Notes: generated from the letters alone by a model not told the origin. Positions 34,141 through 47,420 are shown, numbered from the stretch's first letter. The stretch: 64,000 bases of DNA from Apoda limacodes (GCA_946406115.1 OX291547.1:11537001-11601000); one strand, 5' to 3'. Program-made: numbers and translations.

Positions 34141-35752
34141 GACCTGAATATTGGAATGCGACTCTTTTGCTTGATTTAGCGATGGATGTTGCTTCTTATG
34201 TTCGATTGCTTGTACTGCTGCTATACAACACAGGTAAAAAGACCTCGCCTGAATAAAGTAAAGAGGAGACAAGGAGATGAAATGGAGGCATGCCCGGGGA
34301 TCGGAAGCTTAAAACCTACTGGTCTCTCAGAATGTTTATCGTTAACATTCGTTAGTGGCTTCAAGTTACATCGGCTGAGCTCACAGACGGTTTGAACATC
34401 TCTCGCCTAACGTTTCGATCCGTTTGTTTGGGTCAAATACGGATGTGAGTTCAGTGCCGAGCGACTTGAACGACGACAACAGATTACACAGTATAGAAGG
34501 GTAAAGGTCCTTGCCCCGAGCTGTCTGTCAGAGTCGAAAAACTGCGAAAGAAGGCAATTGTATCTTATTTAAATTGACACGTAAACCGTTGCCATGTTGC
34601 GGGGAGTCGGACGCTGATTACGCGAAGGCGACAGTGATACTTCACCTACGCGACTGGTGACACCAAATAGGGAGAAGTCTTGTAGCGATTTGAATATTGG
34701 AATGCGACTTCTTTGCTTGTATTAGTGATGGACGTTGCTTCTGAGGTTTGATCGTTTATAATGCTTCTATAATACACAGGTAAAAAGGCCTCACCTGAGT
34801 AAAGTAAAGAGGAGACAAGGAGATGAAATGGAGGCATGCCCGGGGATCGGAAGCTTAAAACCTACTGGTCTCTCAGAATGTTTATCGTTAACATTCGTTA
34901 GTGGCTTCAAGTTACATCGGCTGAGCTCACAGACGGTTTGAACATCTCTCGCCTAACGTTTCGATCCGTTTGTTTGGGTCAAATACGGATGTGAGTTCAG
35001 TGCCGAGCGACTTGAACGACGACAACAGATTACACAGTATAGAAGGGTAAAGGTCCTTGCCCCGAGCTGTCTGTCAGAGTCGAAAAACTGCGAAAGAAGG
35101 CAATTGTATCTTATTTAAATTGACACGTAAACCGTTGCCATGTTGCGGGGAGTCGGACGCTGATTACGCGAAGGCGACAGTGATACTTCACCTACGCGAC
35201 TGGTGACACCAAATAGGGAGAAGTCTTGTAGCGATTTGAATATTGGAATGCGACTTCTTTGCTTGTATTAGTGATGGACGTTGCTTCTGAGGTTTGATCG
35301 TTTATAATGCTTCTATAATACACAGGTAAAAAGGCCTCACCTGAGTAAAGTAAAGAGGAGACAAGGAGATGAAATGGAGGCATGCCCGGGGATCGGAAGC
35401 TTAAAACCTACTGGTCTCTCAGAATGTTTATCGTTAACATTCGTTAGTGGCTTCAAGTTACATCGGCTGAGCTCACAGACGGTTTGAACATCTCTCGCCT
35501 AACGTTTCGATCCGTTTGTTTGGGTCAAATACGGAGGTGAGTTCAGTGCCGAGCGACTTGAACGACGACAACAGATTATACAGTGTAGACGGGTAAAGGT
35601 CCTTGCCCCAAGCTGTCTGTCAGAGTCGAAAAACTGCGAAAGAAGGCAATTGTATCTTATTTAAATTGACACGTAAACCGTTGCCAAGTTGTGGGGAGTT
35701 GGACGCTGATTACGCGAAGGCGACAGTGATACTTCACCTACGCGACTGGTAA
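34141..35752. repeat. Tandem array of three 546-bp units
   Basis: Units start near 34141, 34683 and 35229. Sequence from about 34250 to 34682 appears identical to 34796-35228, and 34683-35228 to the equivalent part of unit 3. The first about 105 bp of unit 1 and the last about 200 bp of unit 3 differ by several substitutions from the internal units. The mirrored 63-codon minus frames at 34646-34837 and 35192-35383 span unit junctions and are identical because the units are. No recognised coding or RNA content. Could be a young local satellite. Confidence 0.88.
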
Positions 35753-37858
35753 CAACTCATGGAATCATATTTGGTTCGCGACTAAATTCCTGAAAAGCTG
35801 CGATACTGAATATTACATTAATAACCTAACTCACACTTATTCTATCGTTAATCAATCAAATAAACTATAAACTATAAATCTTCGTACTTGAACTGATAAT
35901 ATACCTATACATTTAACCTGTTTATGAATCCTTGATCATGTATGGTGTGGACGCCGGCTTGAAAACCGAAATATATCATTTATAATCTACGACTGAAGTT
36001 ACATGGATGCAGTGGGGCTTATTGCGTCTTGCTCTTCGGAGTGTGTTAAGCATGGGGCGTGCCCTCTTGGTGAATTCCATGGCTGTTCCATTGGTACATA
36101 AATTACCTACTACATAAATGGTTCAGTGGGGTTTATTGCGTCCTGCTCTTCGGAGTGTGCTTAACACGAGGCGTGCTCTCTTGACAATGTCATGGCTGTG
36201 TCTGTGCGAACGGATGTCACACTCTTTGGCCTAAAGGCTGAGTGTTTGTGCTATGCACGTACAAGGATTTGTTCCTGAAACTACATATTAAGACTTCGGT
36301 CTTCAGCTTCGGCTGCAACGATAATTTAATGGTTATACCATTTATGATTTCACACCTCTACTCCTTCGGGGGATGTGCGCTAAGTTAGCCTCGGTATGGA
36401 CACGTACCGTGGGAAGCGCTGGGTGGAGCTTCCCGCCTTTTTATTTTTTAGAAAAATAAAAAGCGCATAGGGGTAGAGGATACTATTTTCATTACTAGAA
36501 CGGTGTTTCAGTCTTTCTCTTAAAGAACCTGCGGTCTACGTTACACAATAAGGTCCTAACACTCAGACGATCACATAGCCAAACCTTCGATAAATTTATA
36601 CTTCAATTTTCAAGTTTCGTGTTTATATTGTCTTATAATCTTTTCTTTCCATACTGGTTAGTTAGGTAGGTACGTTAAGGGTAGCTAGTATATGTGTTCT
36701 TTGGGGGGTTAGTTACAACACCTTAGCGTTGGAATTAATTTTTACCAAATGACTGTATCTAGACAAAACCAAAAATAATCAAAGATTTTTTTTTCACACC
36801 ATTTTAATGAAGAAGTAATAGAAACAATAAATGATTATTTTTATTGGAAAAATGAGTTTAATGACACGTGAGTAGTATTTTTTGCAGGTGTCAGTAATAT
36901 TTTTTTTTCAATATCGTAATGAAAATTCCGACCTAAAATTTTAACGCTATGGGGTTTAGAATCATGTACTTAAGTATAGCATTATCAGTTTAAGAAACGA
37001 TGTCACTTACACACACATACTTGTTTCAAAATAATTTATAGGGTTGCGTGCGAACCTAAAAAATACAAACTTAACTTTGAAGGTCTCTCTACGGACGACC
37101 AAGTATGCTTGTCACTTGCACGAGCATTTGTGACCGTTTAGAAATTATGCTTGAAATCCTTGACAATTCTTAATAAAAAATCACAATTTAGTACAAATAG
37201 GTACCTAAATGAATACTTGTTAGGAATGCTAAAGGACTCCCAAGACGATCAAACATGCTAGTCAAACGTTTGACAAGCATTTTTCTTCATCTTGAGTGTC
37301 CTTTAAACCGACTTTAAATACCTACCAAATAGTGAAAATAAACTATCAAACAGAACGGAATTATGAGTATAAGTAGACTTAGACTTTCAGGCGTTAATAA
37401 CCTAGACTAGTTTCTATAATTCTTTATAATAGTTTTCTCTATATCTCAGAAAGTAAGATCATTGTGTAAATTCTAAAAAGTATGCAGTAAAAAAACATTG
37501 ATAATTATTGTATAAAAGTAGCAACGTAAACAAACGCGGTTGAGCCCTGTACTCGAATAAATCATTTGCGCTGGATCCAGTTTAATTCACAGATAGGAAA
37601 ATAAATCCCAGGGAAATAAATACACGCCGAGCTACAGCTTTTTAAGCATGCTGGTTCTGTGTATATGGGTTCACACAATTAACAATAACTCGAAAATTAG
37701 GCATAGCTATCTGAGGTCGAAGAATCGATTTATTGTACCAAAAAAAGATAAATTTTATTAATAGGTACATAGCCTTGAATTGATCCTTCACCCTGAAAAA
37801 TCGAGATTAGATCATTTATTTTGATAAGAACCATAATAAAAACTTTTTAATAAAAAAA
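35753..37858. other. Non-coding stretch with a 115-bp tandem duplication (36008-36200)
   Basis: 36008-36085 and 36123-36200 share 'gtggggcttattgcgtcttg'-type sequence and 'ctcttcggagtgtg', then 'aggcgtgc.ctctt'. At 37085-37290 two similar blocks with 'aagtatgcttgtca' and 'aacatgctagtca' occur. No gene seen elsewhere. Confidence 0.5.
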
Positions 37859-38070
37859 AACCATTGCTATTAATCGTAATATTATTAACATTGTAACGTG
37901 ACAACTTGTGCCTTTCACTTTTTATGTCTGTCTCTCTCGCTCTTAGGCGGGCTAACCATGCCGCGTGCCTCTCACTCGCTCTCATTGTGAGCGCATAACG
38001 TGAGCGGAGCGTAACGCAGTTTCTTGAAGTGTCACCCGGCAAACCAATTTATAAGACGTTGTCACGTCAA
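37859..38070 (-). repeat. Dispersed repeat family E, copy 2
   Basis: Reverse complement of 6090-6302, nearly identical. It ends at the same base and is followed by 'aaccggcttcaaaaaaatgc', a repeat-tail-like sequence. Confidence 0.7.
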
Positions 38071-39837
38071 AAAAAACAACCGGCTTCAAAAAAATGCACT
38101 AAAAAGGTAAAAATAATTACTTATTTCTAAAAAATCTGATCTGAATTACAGTTTGAAGTTGGTTTCTATTTACCTAACAGTAATATGTGAAGTTAGTAAA
38201 TGTCAAAAATAAATTTGTTTGTATGAAGCCCGCTGCGAGGTTTGCGAATCGTATCCTCTTAAGGAATGAGTTTATTCACTTAATTAATCAAAAACAAAAA
38301 AAAGTTTCGTTTGAGATCTGTAGGTTCTTCATTGTTGTATCTAAGATCTGCCAGCTTGAGGAACTGATAATTGTGCACCCCGTGTCCGAAACAACATCCA
38401 ACGGAGTTTTGCGAGCCATTTTCCTATCAATGTGTGTATAAATCAGCTAACATGACTATCATTTTTGCATCTGGTGCGTAATTCCAGTGTTACCATCCTT
38501 AAAGTGATCACCCCTAATTGGGTAGTTCTTATTTTTATTTGGTAACACATTATATTAAGATAAAACGTAAATTTCAACGAAGGTAGGAACGTAGGAAATA
38601 TAAAGATTAATAGGTATATATAATACGTATTTTATTCAAAAAATTAATAATAAAATTAAATGAATTTCAAGAAGAAAATCAAACAAAAATCATCATAAGT
38701 ACATTATATTTGTTTTTCTTAAGACATAAATAGTCTATCGTTGTAATTGAATAACTTTTATAACTGATTGACGTCTCAGAATACTACATAAACAATGCAA
38801 ATTACACTCGGTTTAATTAGTTAATGCATAAGATAAAATTAGTTTTTAGTAGATCATTATTTATTATTTTGGAGAAAGAGACAGGGAGAGAGAGAGGGAG
38901 AGAGAGAGAGAGAAAACGTCAAGTGTGAGTGGTTTTTTTCTATGATTGTCGAGTTGCTGTAAGAATCGTACGCCGATAAGCAAATTTAGGGTAGGTAACG
39001 CCGCTGGCAGAAGCAAGTTATACAATGTAAGTGACATTAGGTTAAAAATTTGTATTGTCGTTTCAGTGTTCGCCTTATTAAACTTGGGAAATAAAGACTT
39101 GGCAACACAGACATTTGTTGTTTTTTTAAGAATAATTTTTTGAAAACTTAGACTGTAACTCAAATGTAGCATGCAGATTAGTGAAATAACTTGTGAAAAG
39201 TGTTTTTTTTTTATCAACTCTTTTTTTTAATAGTTTCAACACGATTTTTTTACACAAATCGTCATTTTTATTACTTTACGCGGGAGCACAGTTTACGTCG
39301 ACGCACAGATTACGTATGATGTAGTGTTGATGACAAGCACCTAAAAAGTCAGGTACTCGGATTGGCTCATGTCTTGTGCCTGAACACGGAATCTAGATGT
39401 ATAAGTAATCTTTATAAATCTTTAAAAAAAATTACGTCATGCAGAGGTTGTTCGGATATTAATAAAACCATTTTGGCTGTTATGATACTTGATAAGTCTT
39501 TTGTAAACTCTTATGACAAGACACCAATTTTAACATCATTAATACTAACCTCAAGCGAAGCTGTACTATTTGACATCAAAAATGTCTATGTGACGTCTGC
39601 TGATATAAAGTGCTTTATACTACTTACTTATTATAAGTAGTTCTTCAAGAACTGGCAATGGTGAGATATTATTCTGTCCCTGGTCTTTTGTTTGATAGGA
39701 CATTTATTCAACCACCTTAGTAAAGCCAAATATACAAATAATTGAGGAAAAGTATTTTTTTCTTATTTTCTACTTTAGTTTTGAATCCTAAAATCTCTTC
39801 ACATTAACCTAGATCAATTCAAATCAATAGAATATTA
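38071..39837. other. Unannotated stretch with GA microsatellite
   Basis: A GA-rich microsatellite lies at 38873-38913. Frames at 38187-38441, 38864-39217 (minus, ending in the microsatellite) and 39362-39640 show no domain. Nothing else is supported. Confidence 0.45.
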
Positions 39838-40010
39838 GATTTTTCCAGCGGCTCCGCCCGCCCTAAATTCGGTTATCGACGTGGAACTCCTTAATTATAC
39901 TAATGAGGTTTGCTATAGCAAGATAGAGCTGGAGTTACAGTTCGTTTAAGCTCGGTTATAGTTTAAACTGATAGTTATTCACGCGGAAACTTTTGAATAT
40001 ATCGGAATAA
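39838..40010 (-). repeat. Dispersed repeat family G fragment
   Basis: 'ccagcggctccgcccgccct' followed by 'ccttaattatactaatgagg' and 'tgctatagcaag' is the inverse of the 3' part of 42045-42335. Confidence 0.7.
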
Positions 40011-40247
40011 ATATGCCTATATGTAAATCTGGGTAGTAAAGAATATGTGTGCCAGTGGTGGATGCCTCGCATTTTGAGATGGACGTTAGAACCCATCATG
40101 TCCTAATGAGTGTTTTACATTGGTCATTTATACCACTGGTTATGCGGCGAAGGAAAACATCGTGAAAAAAGACTTTTGTGAAGTCCAACGCACTTGGTGT
40201 GTACAAAGAGTAGGAAAAATCATTTTTCATTGATATTTGTCATTAAT
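40011..40247. other. Unclassified repeat-like sequence
   Basis: The 'ggcgaaggaaaacatcgtga' block at 40146-40165 is one I associate with lepidopteran repeats. No partner in the window. Confidence 0.35.
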
Positions 40248-40890
40248 ATTAGGGGTTGGAGTATAAAATTGCGGTTACGGAATAAAAAATTGAAGTTATT
40301 TTTTTGTAGATATTATATTTATTAAATTAAAGAATATACCTCCGTTGTCTTTACAAATCTGCCATCTAAAAAAGATCATTTAAGCATTTCCTATAAGACT
40401 CAGTGAACCTGGACTCCACAAACTGTGTGAAGGCATTTTGTACTGCTTCCTGCGAAGAATTTATTTTTCTGTGGAAAATAATCCAAATCGTGGAAAATGT
40501 GGTAGTTGGTTGGTGCAAGGTGCGGCGAGTATGGAAGATGACGGATAGTTTCTAACTGCAGTTCTTTTATGAGTGTTAAAACCGTTTCACGAGCAGTGTC
40601 AGGTCTATTGATCATGGAGCAATAATAGTATTTGCTGCAAATGAGTCAATATTGTGGGTAGGCTAACGTCAAACCATGCCGCTTATTCTTCGGTAGTTTG
40701 ACACGCATCAGCTTCTACACTCACCTTTAATTCATCGTTATTTACCTTAGCGGCTTGAATCAGGTCAAAGTTCCACTTCGAACGAACTATGCGTTCGTTA
40801 GCCGTATCCTCGTCAAACTTAGTCACACGTCGAAACATGTATTCCACTCTCACTAGTACTAGTCAATATTACTCTGATTTTCGTTGTACG
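40248..40890 (-). pseudogene. mariner transposase remnant, third catalytic Asp changed to Asn
   Basis: On the minus strand 40615-40400 reads 'RPDTARETVLTLIKELQLE', then 'RHLPYSPHLAPTNYHIF'. Just upstream, one base out of frame, is 'LHD'. From that Asp to the Asn in 'APTN' there are exactly 34 residues, the mariner D34D spacing, but the last Asp is Asn. Further upstream (40870-40660) 'KFDEDTANERIVRSKWNF' resembles mariner N-terminal DNA-binding sequence. The plus-strand 'ggggttggagtataaaattg' at 40253-40272 may be the 3' terminal repeat. The other end was not found. The enzyme would be inactive. Confidence 0.75.
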
Positions 40891-42044
40891 TTTTTTAAAG
40901 CTAATTGATGTCCTCTTCTAAATTATATTAATTTCACTCTGAAATCTAACATTATTTAGGTTTAATTTTTATTCAAAGTGGACAAGCAGTGCGTTTGAAC
41001 GGCACACACGGCACGGTAGAATTTAAATCCCCATTACATATTATATTGTTACTAATGACAAATATCATATATACAGTTACACAAAATTAATCAGATAAAT
41101 CCATTTCAAATTTCCAGTGGCTCGAAACGTAATTGTGGAAGAAATAATAAAATAAAACAATATTTACATTGTTTTAATTCCCATATTCGCATCAAAAACA
41201 ACAACACACAAGAACTTTCCTTCAACATTATTATCTTGTAAAGATATAATCTCACTACGGCGCCCCTGGGACGTGAACGGGCAGAATTGGCTCGTGTACG
41301 CAGCAATTGCCCCGTGATATTATTATTCCTTTTCTTTCGAATGTTCTAATCTAGTTTTAGATCGCTGGAGTCTATTATTAACTTAGAAGTGCGAGTCGGA
41401 CTCGTGCACCGAAGGTTCCGTACCACCATTTACGAACACAAACAAAAACAAAAAGTGTGTCTCTAAGCCATCCATGACTAAGCAGGCCCGATATTGTTTA
41501 ACTTTGAACATCGTTTCAAACAAACAAATGTGTTACTGTTTCTCTTTAAATTCACTAGATGCCGCTGATACGCTAATTTAAAATGGAAATGGCTCGAGCC
41601 CGTCTCACATTTGACCGGTTTTTTTTATTTGTTGTTTTATTTTACTTTTTCACAGTTTCGCACTATTTTTCACAGCAAGTTTGATGTTTGTATGTATTTT
41701 TTTTAATGTTTGATGTTTTCCGATAGAGCAAATACATCACAAACATGCTTTTTGTATGGGGATTTCCCTTAAATTTTTGCTTATTTGATAGGTAATCTCT
41801 CATTATATAATATGTGTTTTATGTGACAATTTTAGGCTTCTACCTAGTTTGGTCTATATAGGATTATCGGCTAGCGCAAGCATAAACAAAGTTAGGTATA
41901 GCAAGGAACGTAGCTAGCAAGTTTGTATTTTATACAGCGTACGAGCTTAGGAAAGCGTGCCGCGGCAGCGGTCTGCTAATACCAGAATCAAATCACCTCT
42001 ATTTAACATTTTTTCTATAATTGGCAGATCAAAATTTATTTTAC
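40891..42044. other. Unannotated stretch with a family B start at 41388
   Basis: 'tgcgagtcggactcgtgcac' plus 'gaaggttccgtacc' (41388-41424) is the beginning of a family B repeat, not continued. The remainder has no supported feature. Confidence 0.45.
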
Positions 42045-42335
42045 AACTTGCTTCAATCCTATTTATATTATAAATGTAAAGGTATGTCTAGATGGATGGA
42101 TGTTTATTACTCAATCAGGCTTCAACAACTGGACGGGTCGAGGATGAAACTTTACACACATCTAGTTTATGGCTATACCTACATAGGCTACTTTTTATCC
42201 TGGAAAATTTAAAAGTTCCCGTGGGAATAACCATAACCGAGCTTGAACTAATAGCTTGCTATAGCAGACTTCATTAGTGTAATTAAGGAGTTAACCGAAT
42301 TTAGGGCGGGCGGAGCCGCTGACAAAATCTGGTAT
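42045..42335 (+). repeat. Dispersed repeat family G
   Basis: Runs from 'atattataaatgtaaaggta' to 'gggcggagccgctgacaaaa'. It contains the 'aagttcccgtgggaataacc' and 'cttgctatagcagacttca' landmarks. The overlapping frames of 61-63 codons are not genes. Confidence 0.7.
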
Positions 42336-42524
42336 GATATAAACCGAAAATAATATCACTGCAGATATATTTAATTTCCTAACGTAAATTTTAAGGCTAC
42401 CCAATATCAAATTACTTGCTGATCTATTCACTGTGTTTGCCGACGACTTTGAGTATTTTGAGCCGTCCAAAACCTCTTTAATTAGATGACCGTTTAAATG
42501 ATAACCAATCTATATTTAATTGGG

Positions 42525-42675
42525 TAGAATCGGACCAAGTTTTTCCGTTTTCTTCTTTGGAGACTTTCGACACATGAGTTTAAATTTTAAACATAAGTTA
42601 TTCTTGACATTCTAATACAACAGACCGAGGGACGTTTGCACGGCTCAGGTAACATCCCCCGTGAGACTATGTCTA
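42525..42675 (-). mobile_element. Decayed fragment of the main non-LTR element
   Basis: 'agaatcggaccaagtttttc', 'ggagactttcgacacatgag' and 'ccgagggacgtttgcacggc' align with the reverse complement of 12370-12495 at roughly 70%. Old copy, no frame. Confidence 0.6.
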
Positions 42676-45600
42676 GGCAAGAGTCCATCAGTGTACAAAA
42701 TACATTATAAAATTAATTAATACTATAACAATGAGCGTATCGAAATCTTAATCGACGTCAAAGAGTTAAATTGAAGGAATAAATTTGTTTTTTTTTTAAA
42801 TTGAACTTTTTTTTGATTTTATAACTAATTATGATTTTAATACTATAACATGCAACAAAAAAAAAAATACCTACTATACAATAAATAAAACAAATAATCA
42901 AAAAGGTGGCAAAAAGCAAAAGCAGCTGCATTTCTTCACTGAATAGAGATGCTACTTGTCTGAGCGAAGAAAGAGCCAGCTCTCATGTCACCAGCAGCTG
43001 TTACCAACTTAGCCCTTTAAAAAAATTGTAAGCGTAAGGTCTTCAAGGCAATCACCGCAAACGGCACAAATACGTAGCTTGATAATTAACTTTTATATTT
43101 GAGCTGTTTGATCTGCTCTGTATCCTCGGCACCCGCCGCAACTCTGACACTCATCACACACACACACACTTATTACTTGGTTTAAGACTTTTCTTATATT
43201 TTTTAATTTTTTCATGTTCCGTTTAGTTGTAAATAATATGATTTTTGAATTTGTTTAAAATATAGCTTTATATCTAAATCATAAATTTTTTCAAAATTAT
43301 CACTTTCTTCATGAAAATCGAAAAAATACCGAAGTACAGGTAGCCAAAACTCCTCAGTTCAAGTCTAAGCCAATTTCAAACATCACTTTATAGTTGCTTT
43401 TTTCTTAATTCCTACTATCTGACAAAATTTCCAGTGAAAAAATAAAACGGATACAAAAGCCTTCATTGGATGGTTTACGTCAGACCATCGCTCAAAGCGT
43501 TGGCGTCTGTTTACTGACAATAGAAATTATTCCCCTCTAAGTATTACGAGGATGCAAAAATACTACGTGTCTAGATGTGACGTTGAGTGATGCGTTCCCG
43601 CTCCTTACGCATTGTCTGCTCTGTGAAAGAGAACGCAGCATATGAAATACCTCACTTTGAATTGCGAGTGGAGTGACTCATTGAATAAAGATGGGCGACT
43701 GAACTGCAGTGCAGTAGGTACTATATTCCGAGAACAGAAAGCATACGTATTGATTAATTTACACTAACTGTATTTTCCAAAAAAATTTGGAAAATCCAAA
43801 AGTGCACGCCTCATAGCGGTCATTCACATTTTTAAAAAAAATTCTAAAACAAAAACTCAAGTTTTTTAAAATAAAATAACAAATAAGGTGAGGAAAAAAT
43901 ATACTATAAAATAAAAATAAAAAATATATATATAGATATACAGTATACAGTGGTATATTAGTTTTTTATAAATTATAATTAAACGACAGTACTTAGAACG
44001 CTAATATTAACTAGGAATCAGCACAGTGTAATACTTTATATATTAAAAACAAAAGTATTCCGGTAAGATGAATTTTTCGACCAATTTCTCTGCCACATAC
44101 ATGGTCACATAAACACAGACTCACGGACGTCCAAGAATGATTAGTTTTAATGTTATTATTTATTATATTAAACAAATTAATTGTTTATAAAATGTACCAT
44201 TTGTGCTAGACAGATTATTTAACTTCATATTAGTGCACTCATATTATCCTGTAAGTGTTATATTAAAAAAAAAACGTCATTTAAGTTTCGAAAGACTGGG
44301 TTTTTTGACATGTCGAGAGTAGAGCACTACCTCACCGCTCCGCTTATGAGGCGTGCAATACCTCACCGCTCCGCTTATGAGGCGTGCAATATTTGGTGAC
44401 CTTAAGTTTGGATATTGATGAATGAAAAATTACTTACGTTTTTTTTTATTTGTACCGCGTCAACCAGCAATGCTGCTGGCTAATAATGTAGCTGATACAA
44501 TGTCATCGGGATTTTGGTGTGAGATTCAGATGCTGTCTGAATGGGAACAAGCTCTTTTAGCTGTTTAAGCTCAACAAGCTTTATTTACAAGTTTAAGCTA
44601 AACTACCTACTAAACGTTTAAAAAGATTTTTTTACAACTTTTATAGAGGCTGGAAATTTGTCTGGTCAACAAGCGAAACCGTTTCAACTACAGAAAAATG
44701 TCTTTGAAGACTGTACTCTAATTTTATTTATTTTTAAATTATACCTAATAAATATGATTATACGACAATTTGTAACATTTTTGGAATACCTACACAGCAA
44801 TTAATTTTTACAAACCTTAATTGTAAGAATAAGTTTCTGAATTCATTATCTATTTGTAATTTACCAAATTTTGTCTATCCTTAGAACATCTTAAAAGCTA
44901 TATCAAAGAAATAATCATATCTGAAAACATTAAGACATAATTTTGCGAGCTTTATTTTCTTGATGCTTCTTGCTGTTTAAGTAGATACCGCAAGAAAATG
45001 GAATGGGCTGTGAGCCAATAAAAGTACATTGTGTTTATCTTGTGATTCCCACTAGCTAGCTTTTTGTTATCACGTTCCCTTATAAAGATTTATTGAAACA
45101 GTTCCTATAAGTTTTCGAAAAGCTGAAGAATAAAAATAAAGACAGTAAAAATCCTCGTCTGATAGTATAAAATAAATTAAGACCAAAAAATAATTACATA
45201 ATTAGTTACTAATAATCCTAATACTTTTAAAATATCTAATCTATAAGTACAATATTTTTATTTTATTTTCTAGAACTTTTTTTGTTTCATGATCTAAACC
45301 TTATTAAGGAAAAGTGACATTCGTCTATAGGAAACCATATGTGGAGTTAGACAGCGTCGGGCGGGCTCAATGCTTGAAGTGATACCCTTTTCAAAGGGCA
45401 CGTAAACACACAATTCCTGGTAGGATATCACATGACAGCAGTACTTAACCCAAGTCAGAGACCTTATGGGGCGGCTTGAAAACATTAACAGTGGAGAGGC
45501 CACTAGCTCGTCAACGTCCACCAACCCGCACTAGACCAGCGTGGTGAACTATAGCCTAAGCCTCCTACTTTAAGAAGAACAGCCTTGGTATGCAATGATT

Positions 45601-45827
45601 ACGTTGCTGTCATGCCTGCAGCCAGCATGATTGCAGGCCTTGATGGACAAGCTGAAATATTTAAATGCGGACAGCGAGGCTGCAATGAAAACCAAGCTTG
45701 AAGGCCGCAGTATTTATGTACTATTATGAGCAAGTGATTTTTTTTACCTATAAAATAAATAGATTCTAATAGTTTTGAATGTATTAAATTGATCTTGTTT
45801 TGATCGTTACATTTGATTTGATTTGAT
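42676..45827. other. Mostly unannotated; small repeats at 43612-43715, 44331-44392, 45528-45572
   Basis: 43612-43715 pairs with 27885-27995. 44331-44392 is two copies of a 31-bp unit beginning 'acctcaccgctccgcttatg'. 45528-45572 is a family F fragment in inverse orientation. The rest is AT-rich without a supported gene; the minus frame at 45294-45524 has no domain. Confidence 0.45.
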
Positions 45828-46060
45828 TCCCTCGCAGCCTAGTTGGTAGTGTGGCTGACTGCTGTGCAGAGGGTGTGGGTTCGATTCCCGCACAGGACAA
45901 ACATTTATGTAATAAACATTTGTGTTTGTCTTGAGTCTGGGTGTAAATATGTATGTATTTACAAAAAAAAGTAATATATGTATTTGTATCCATTGTCTGG
46001 CATTCATAGCTTTGCTTACTTGGGGCCAGACGGCGCTGTGTGTAATGTCCAAAAAAATAT
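45828..46060 (+). mobile_element. tRNA-derived SINE
   Basis: Begins 'ccctcgcagcctagttggta', which contains an RNA polymerase III A-box-like block. 'gggttcgattcccgcacag' at 45886-45904 holds a good B box (GGTTCGATTCC). The 5' 75 bp could be drawn as a decayed tRNA, but it runs on into an unrelated 160-bp body with 'cttggggccagacggcgctg' and an A-rich tail ('aatgtccaaaaaaatatatt'). That head, body and tail layout defines a tRNA SINE rather than a tRNA gene. The minus-strand frames here are coincidental. Confidence 0.75.
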
Positions 46061-46366
46061 ATTAAATATATATTTTATAATATATTTAGAAAACTGATAA
46101 AATACAGATAAACGCCTCGAGTTAGGAGTATTAGGGTGTTGTAAATCATCCACTCCACCCCAAATCAACTGATAACGTAACAACAATTAACTTAAGGCGA
46201 GGTTGTCTTGGTTTTGAGTGTTTTCGGACACCCTTTTGAGGCATAGTTATAGTTAGTTAGAAGCAGTTGTAATATTAAAAGTTTCACTAAAAAACAAAAA
46301 TTGCTGTTTCTGACTTTTCTTACATAATCAAGACGTATTGCCATGTTACTCTTCAATGAATACGTG
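46061..46366. other. Spacer
   Basis: No supported feature. Confidence 0.4.
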
Positions 46367-46860
46367 GTCATAGTGGGTCTCTAGGCAATGATGCGGCAGA
46401 TGAGCTGGCAAAGAGAGGATCGGGCACTAAAATAATGGGACCTGAACCAATTGTACCGATACCATTCATCCAACTCAAAACATGGTTACGTGACAGAACC
46501 CTACAACAATACAACAAACAGTGGGCAGAACAGACAGACTGCAAACAAACGAAGAATGGTCTTACATCCTTGGACGCAAATCTGTCGCACAAACTGTTAA
46601 AACTTAGCAGGAAAAACCTACGCTACATAGTTGGCATAATAACAGGTCACTGCCCGCTAAACAGGCACTTTTTCAATATCGGCGTTACTGACAGTCCTCT
46701 ATGCTGGGGCTGTATGGAAGCCGAGGAGACACCGTCTCACGTGGTTCTTCATTGCAAAAGCGTGAGCGACCAACGGACAAAGCTCCTTAAGAATCCACAA
46801 ACCATGCGAAAGGCGCTGAATAACATCAGATGCCTCCTTAACTTTTGGATGGAGCTGTGA
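46367..46860 (+). pseudogene. C-terminus of an RNase H-bearing non-LTR polyprotein
   Basis: The frame opens with 'GNDAADELAKRGSG', the last RNase H motif found in I, R1 and Loa-type elements. It then runs 141 residues from 46435 to a stop at 46860. It includes 'TGHCPLNRHFFNIGV' and a Cys/His block, 'LCWGCMEAEETPSHVVLHC' (C-x2-C and H-x4-C), the usual C-terminal zinc knuckle-like end. Everything upstream (endonuclease, reverse transcriptase, most of RNase H) is missing. This is a normal 5'-truncated retrotransposon, distinct from the other families here. Exact clade not resolved. Confidence 0.8.
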
Positions 46861-47420
46861 TGGTATGAGTAACTAATGACAGGTATTGGTTACCTACGTA
46901 CAATGGCCCTATTATGAGGCTAAGTGCGGAAAACATAAGTCCAACTAACTAACGTATTGCCATCATGTAGAAACGTTTAGTCATGGTCTACACATTCATG
47001 TTACAATAACAACTACAAGTTAAAATTATACATACTTGCTTATATTCATGCTGTTATACGCCTAGTTCACACTAAACACTCAATTAAAAAATCTTTAGGC
47101 CACAGAATAAAAGTAGGTATGTAGCACTAAGCACAAAATATTTTCCCAAAGTAAATATTAGCCGGTTTCATTATTTTTTTCAGGAAAACATCGCTCGTTC
47201 TATTTCTGAGTAATGGGTCAACTTGACAGCAGGGCAGAGGAAAGTAATTTAGTACATAGGTTTATGCAATATTTCTTTCTCTGGTTTAGTAAAATTATAA
47301 CTTTAAATAGTTGTAGAGGTTAAAAATACCTAAAAATCTATCGATAGTCAACACGCAAATTTTCTATGCATACATTCTAATAAATAAGTCCCACTCATCT
47401 TAATAGATAAGTTGCTCTTT
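46861..47420. other. 3' flank of the retrotransposon fragment; unannotated
   Basis: No gene. The first 80 bp may be the retrotransposon's 3' untranslated end. Confidence 0.4.

Noticed and set aside
34646..35383. Repeated 63-codon minus-strand frames
   Set aside because: They follow the 546-bp tandem period and span unit junctions; no domain.
38864..39217. 117-codon minus-strand frame
   Set aside because: Its end is a GA-microsatellite translation (alternating Ser-Leu) and the rest has no domain.
45828..45904. tRNA gene
   Set aside because: Good A and B box-like blocks, but the sequence continues into a SINE body with an A-rich tail and the cloverleaf is poor.
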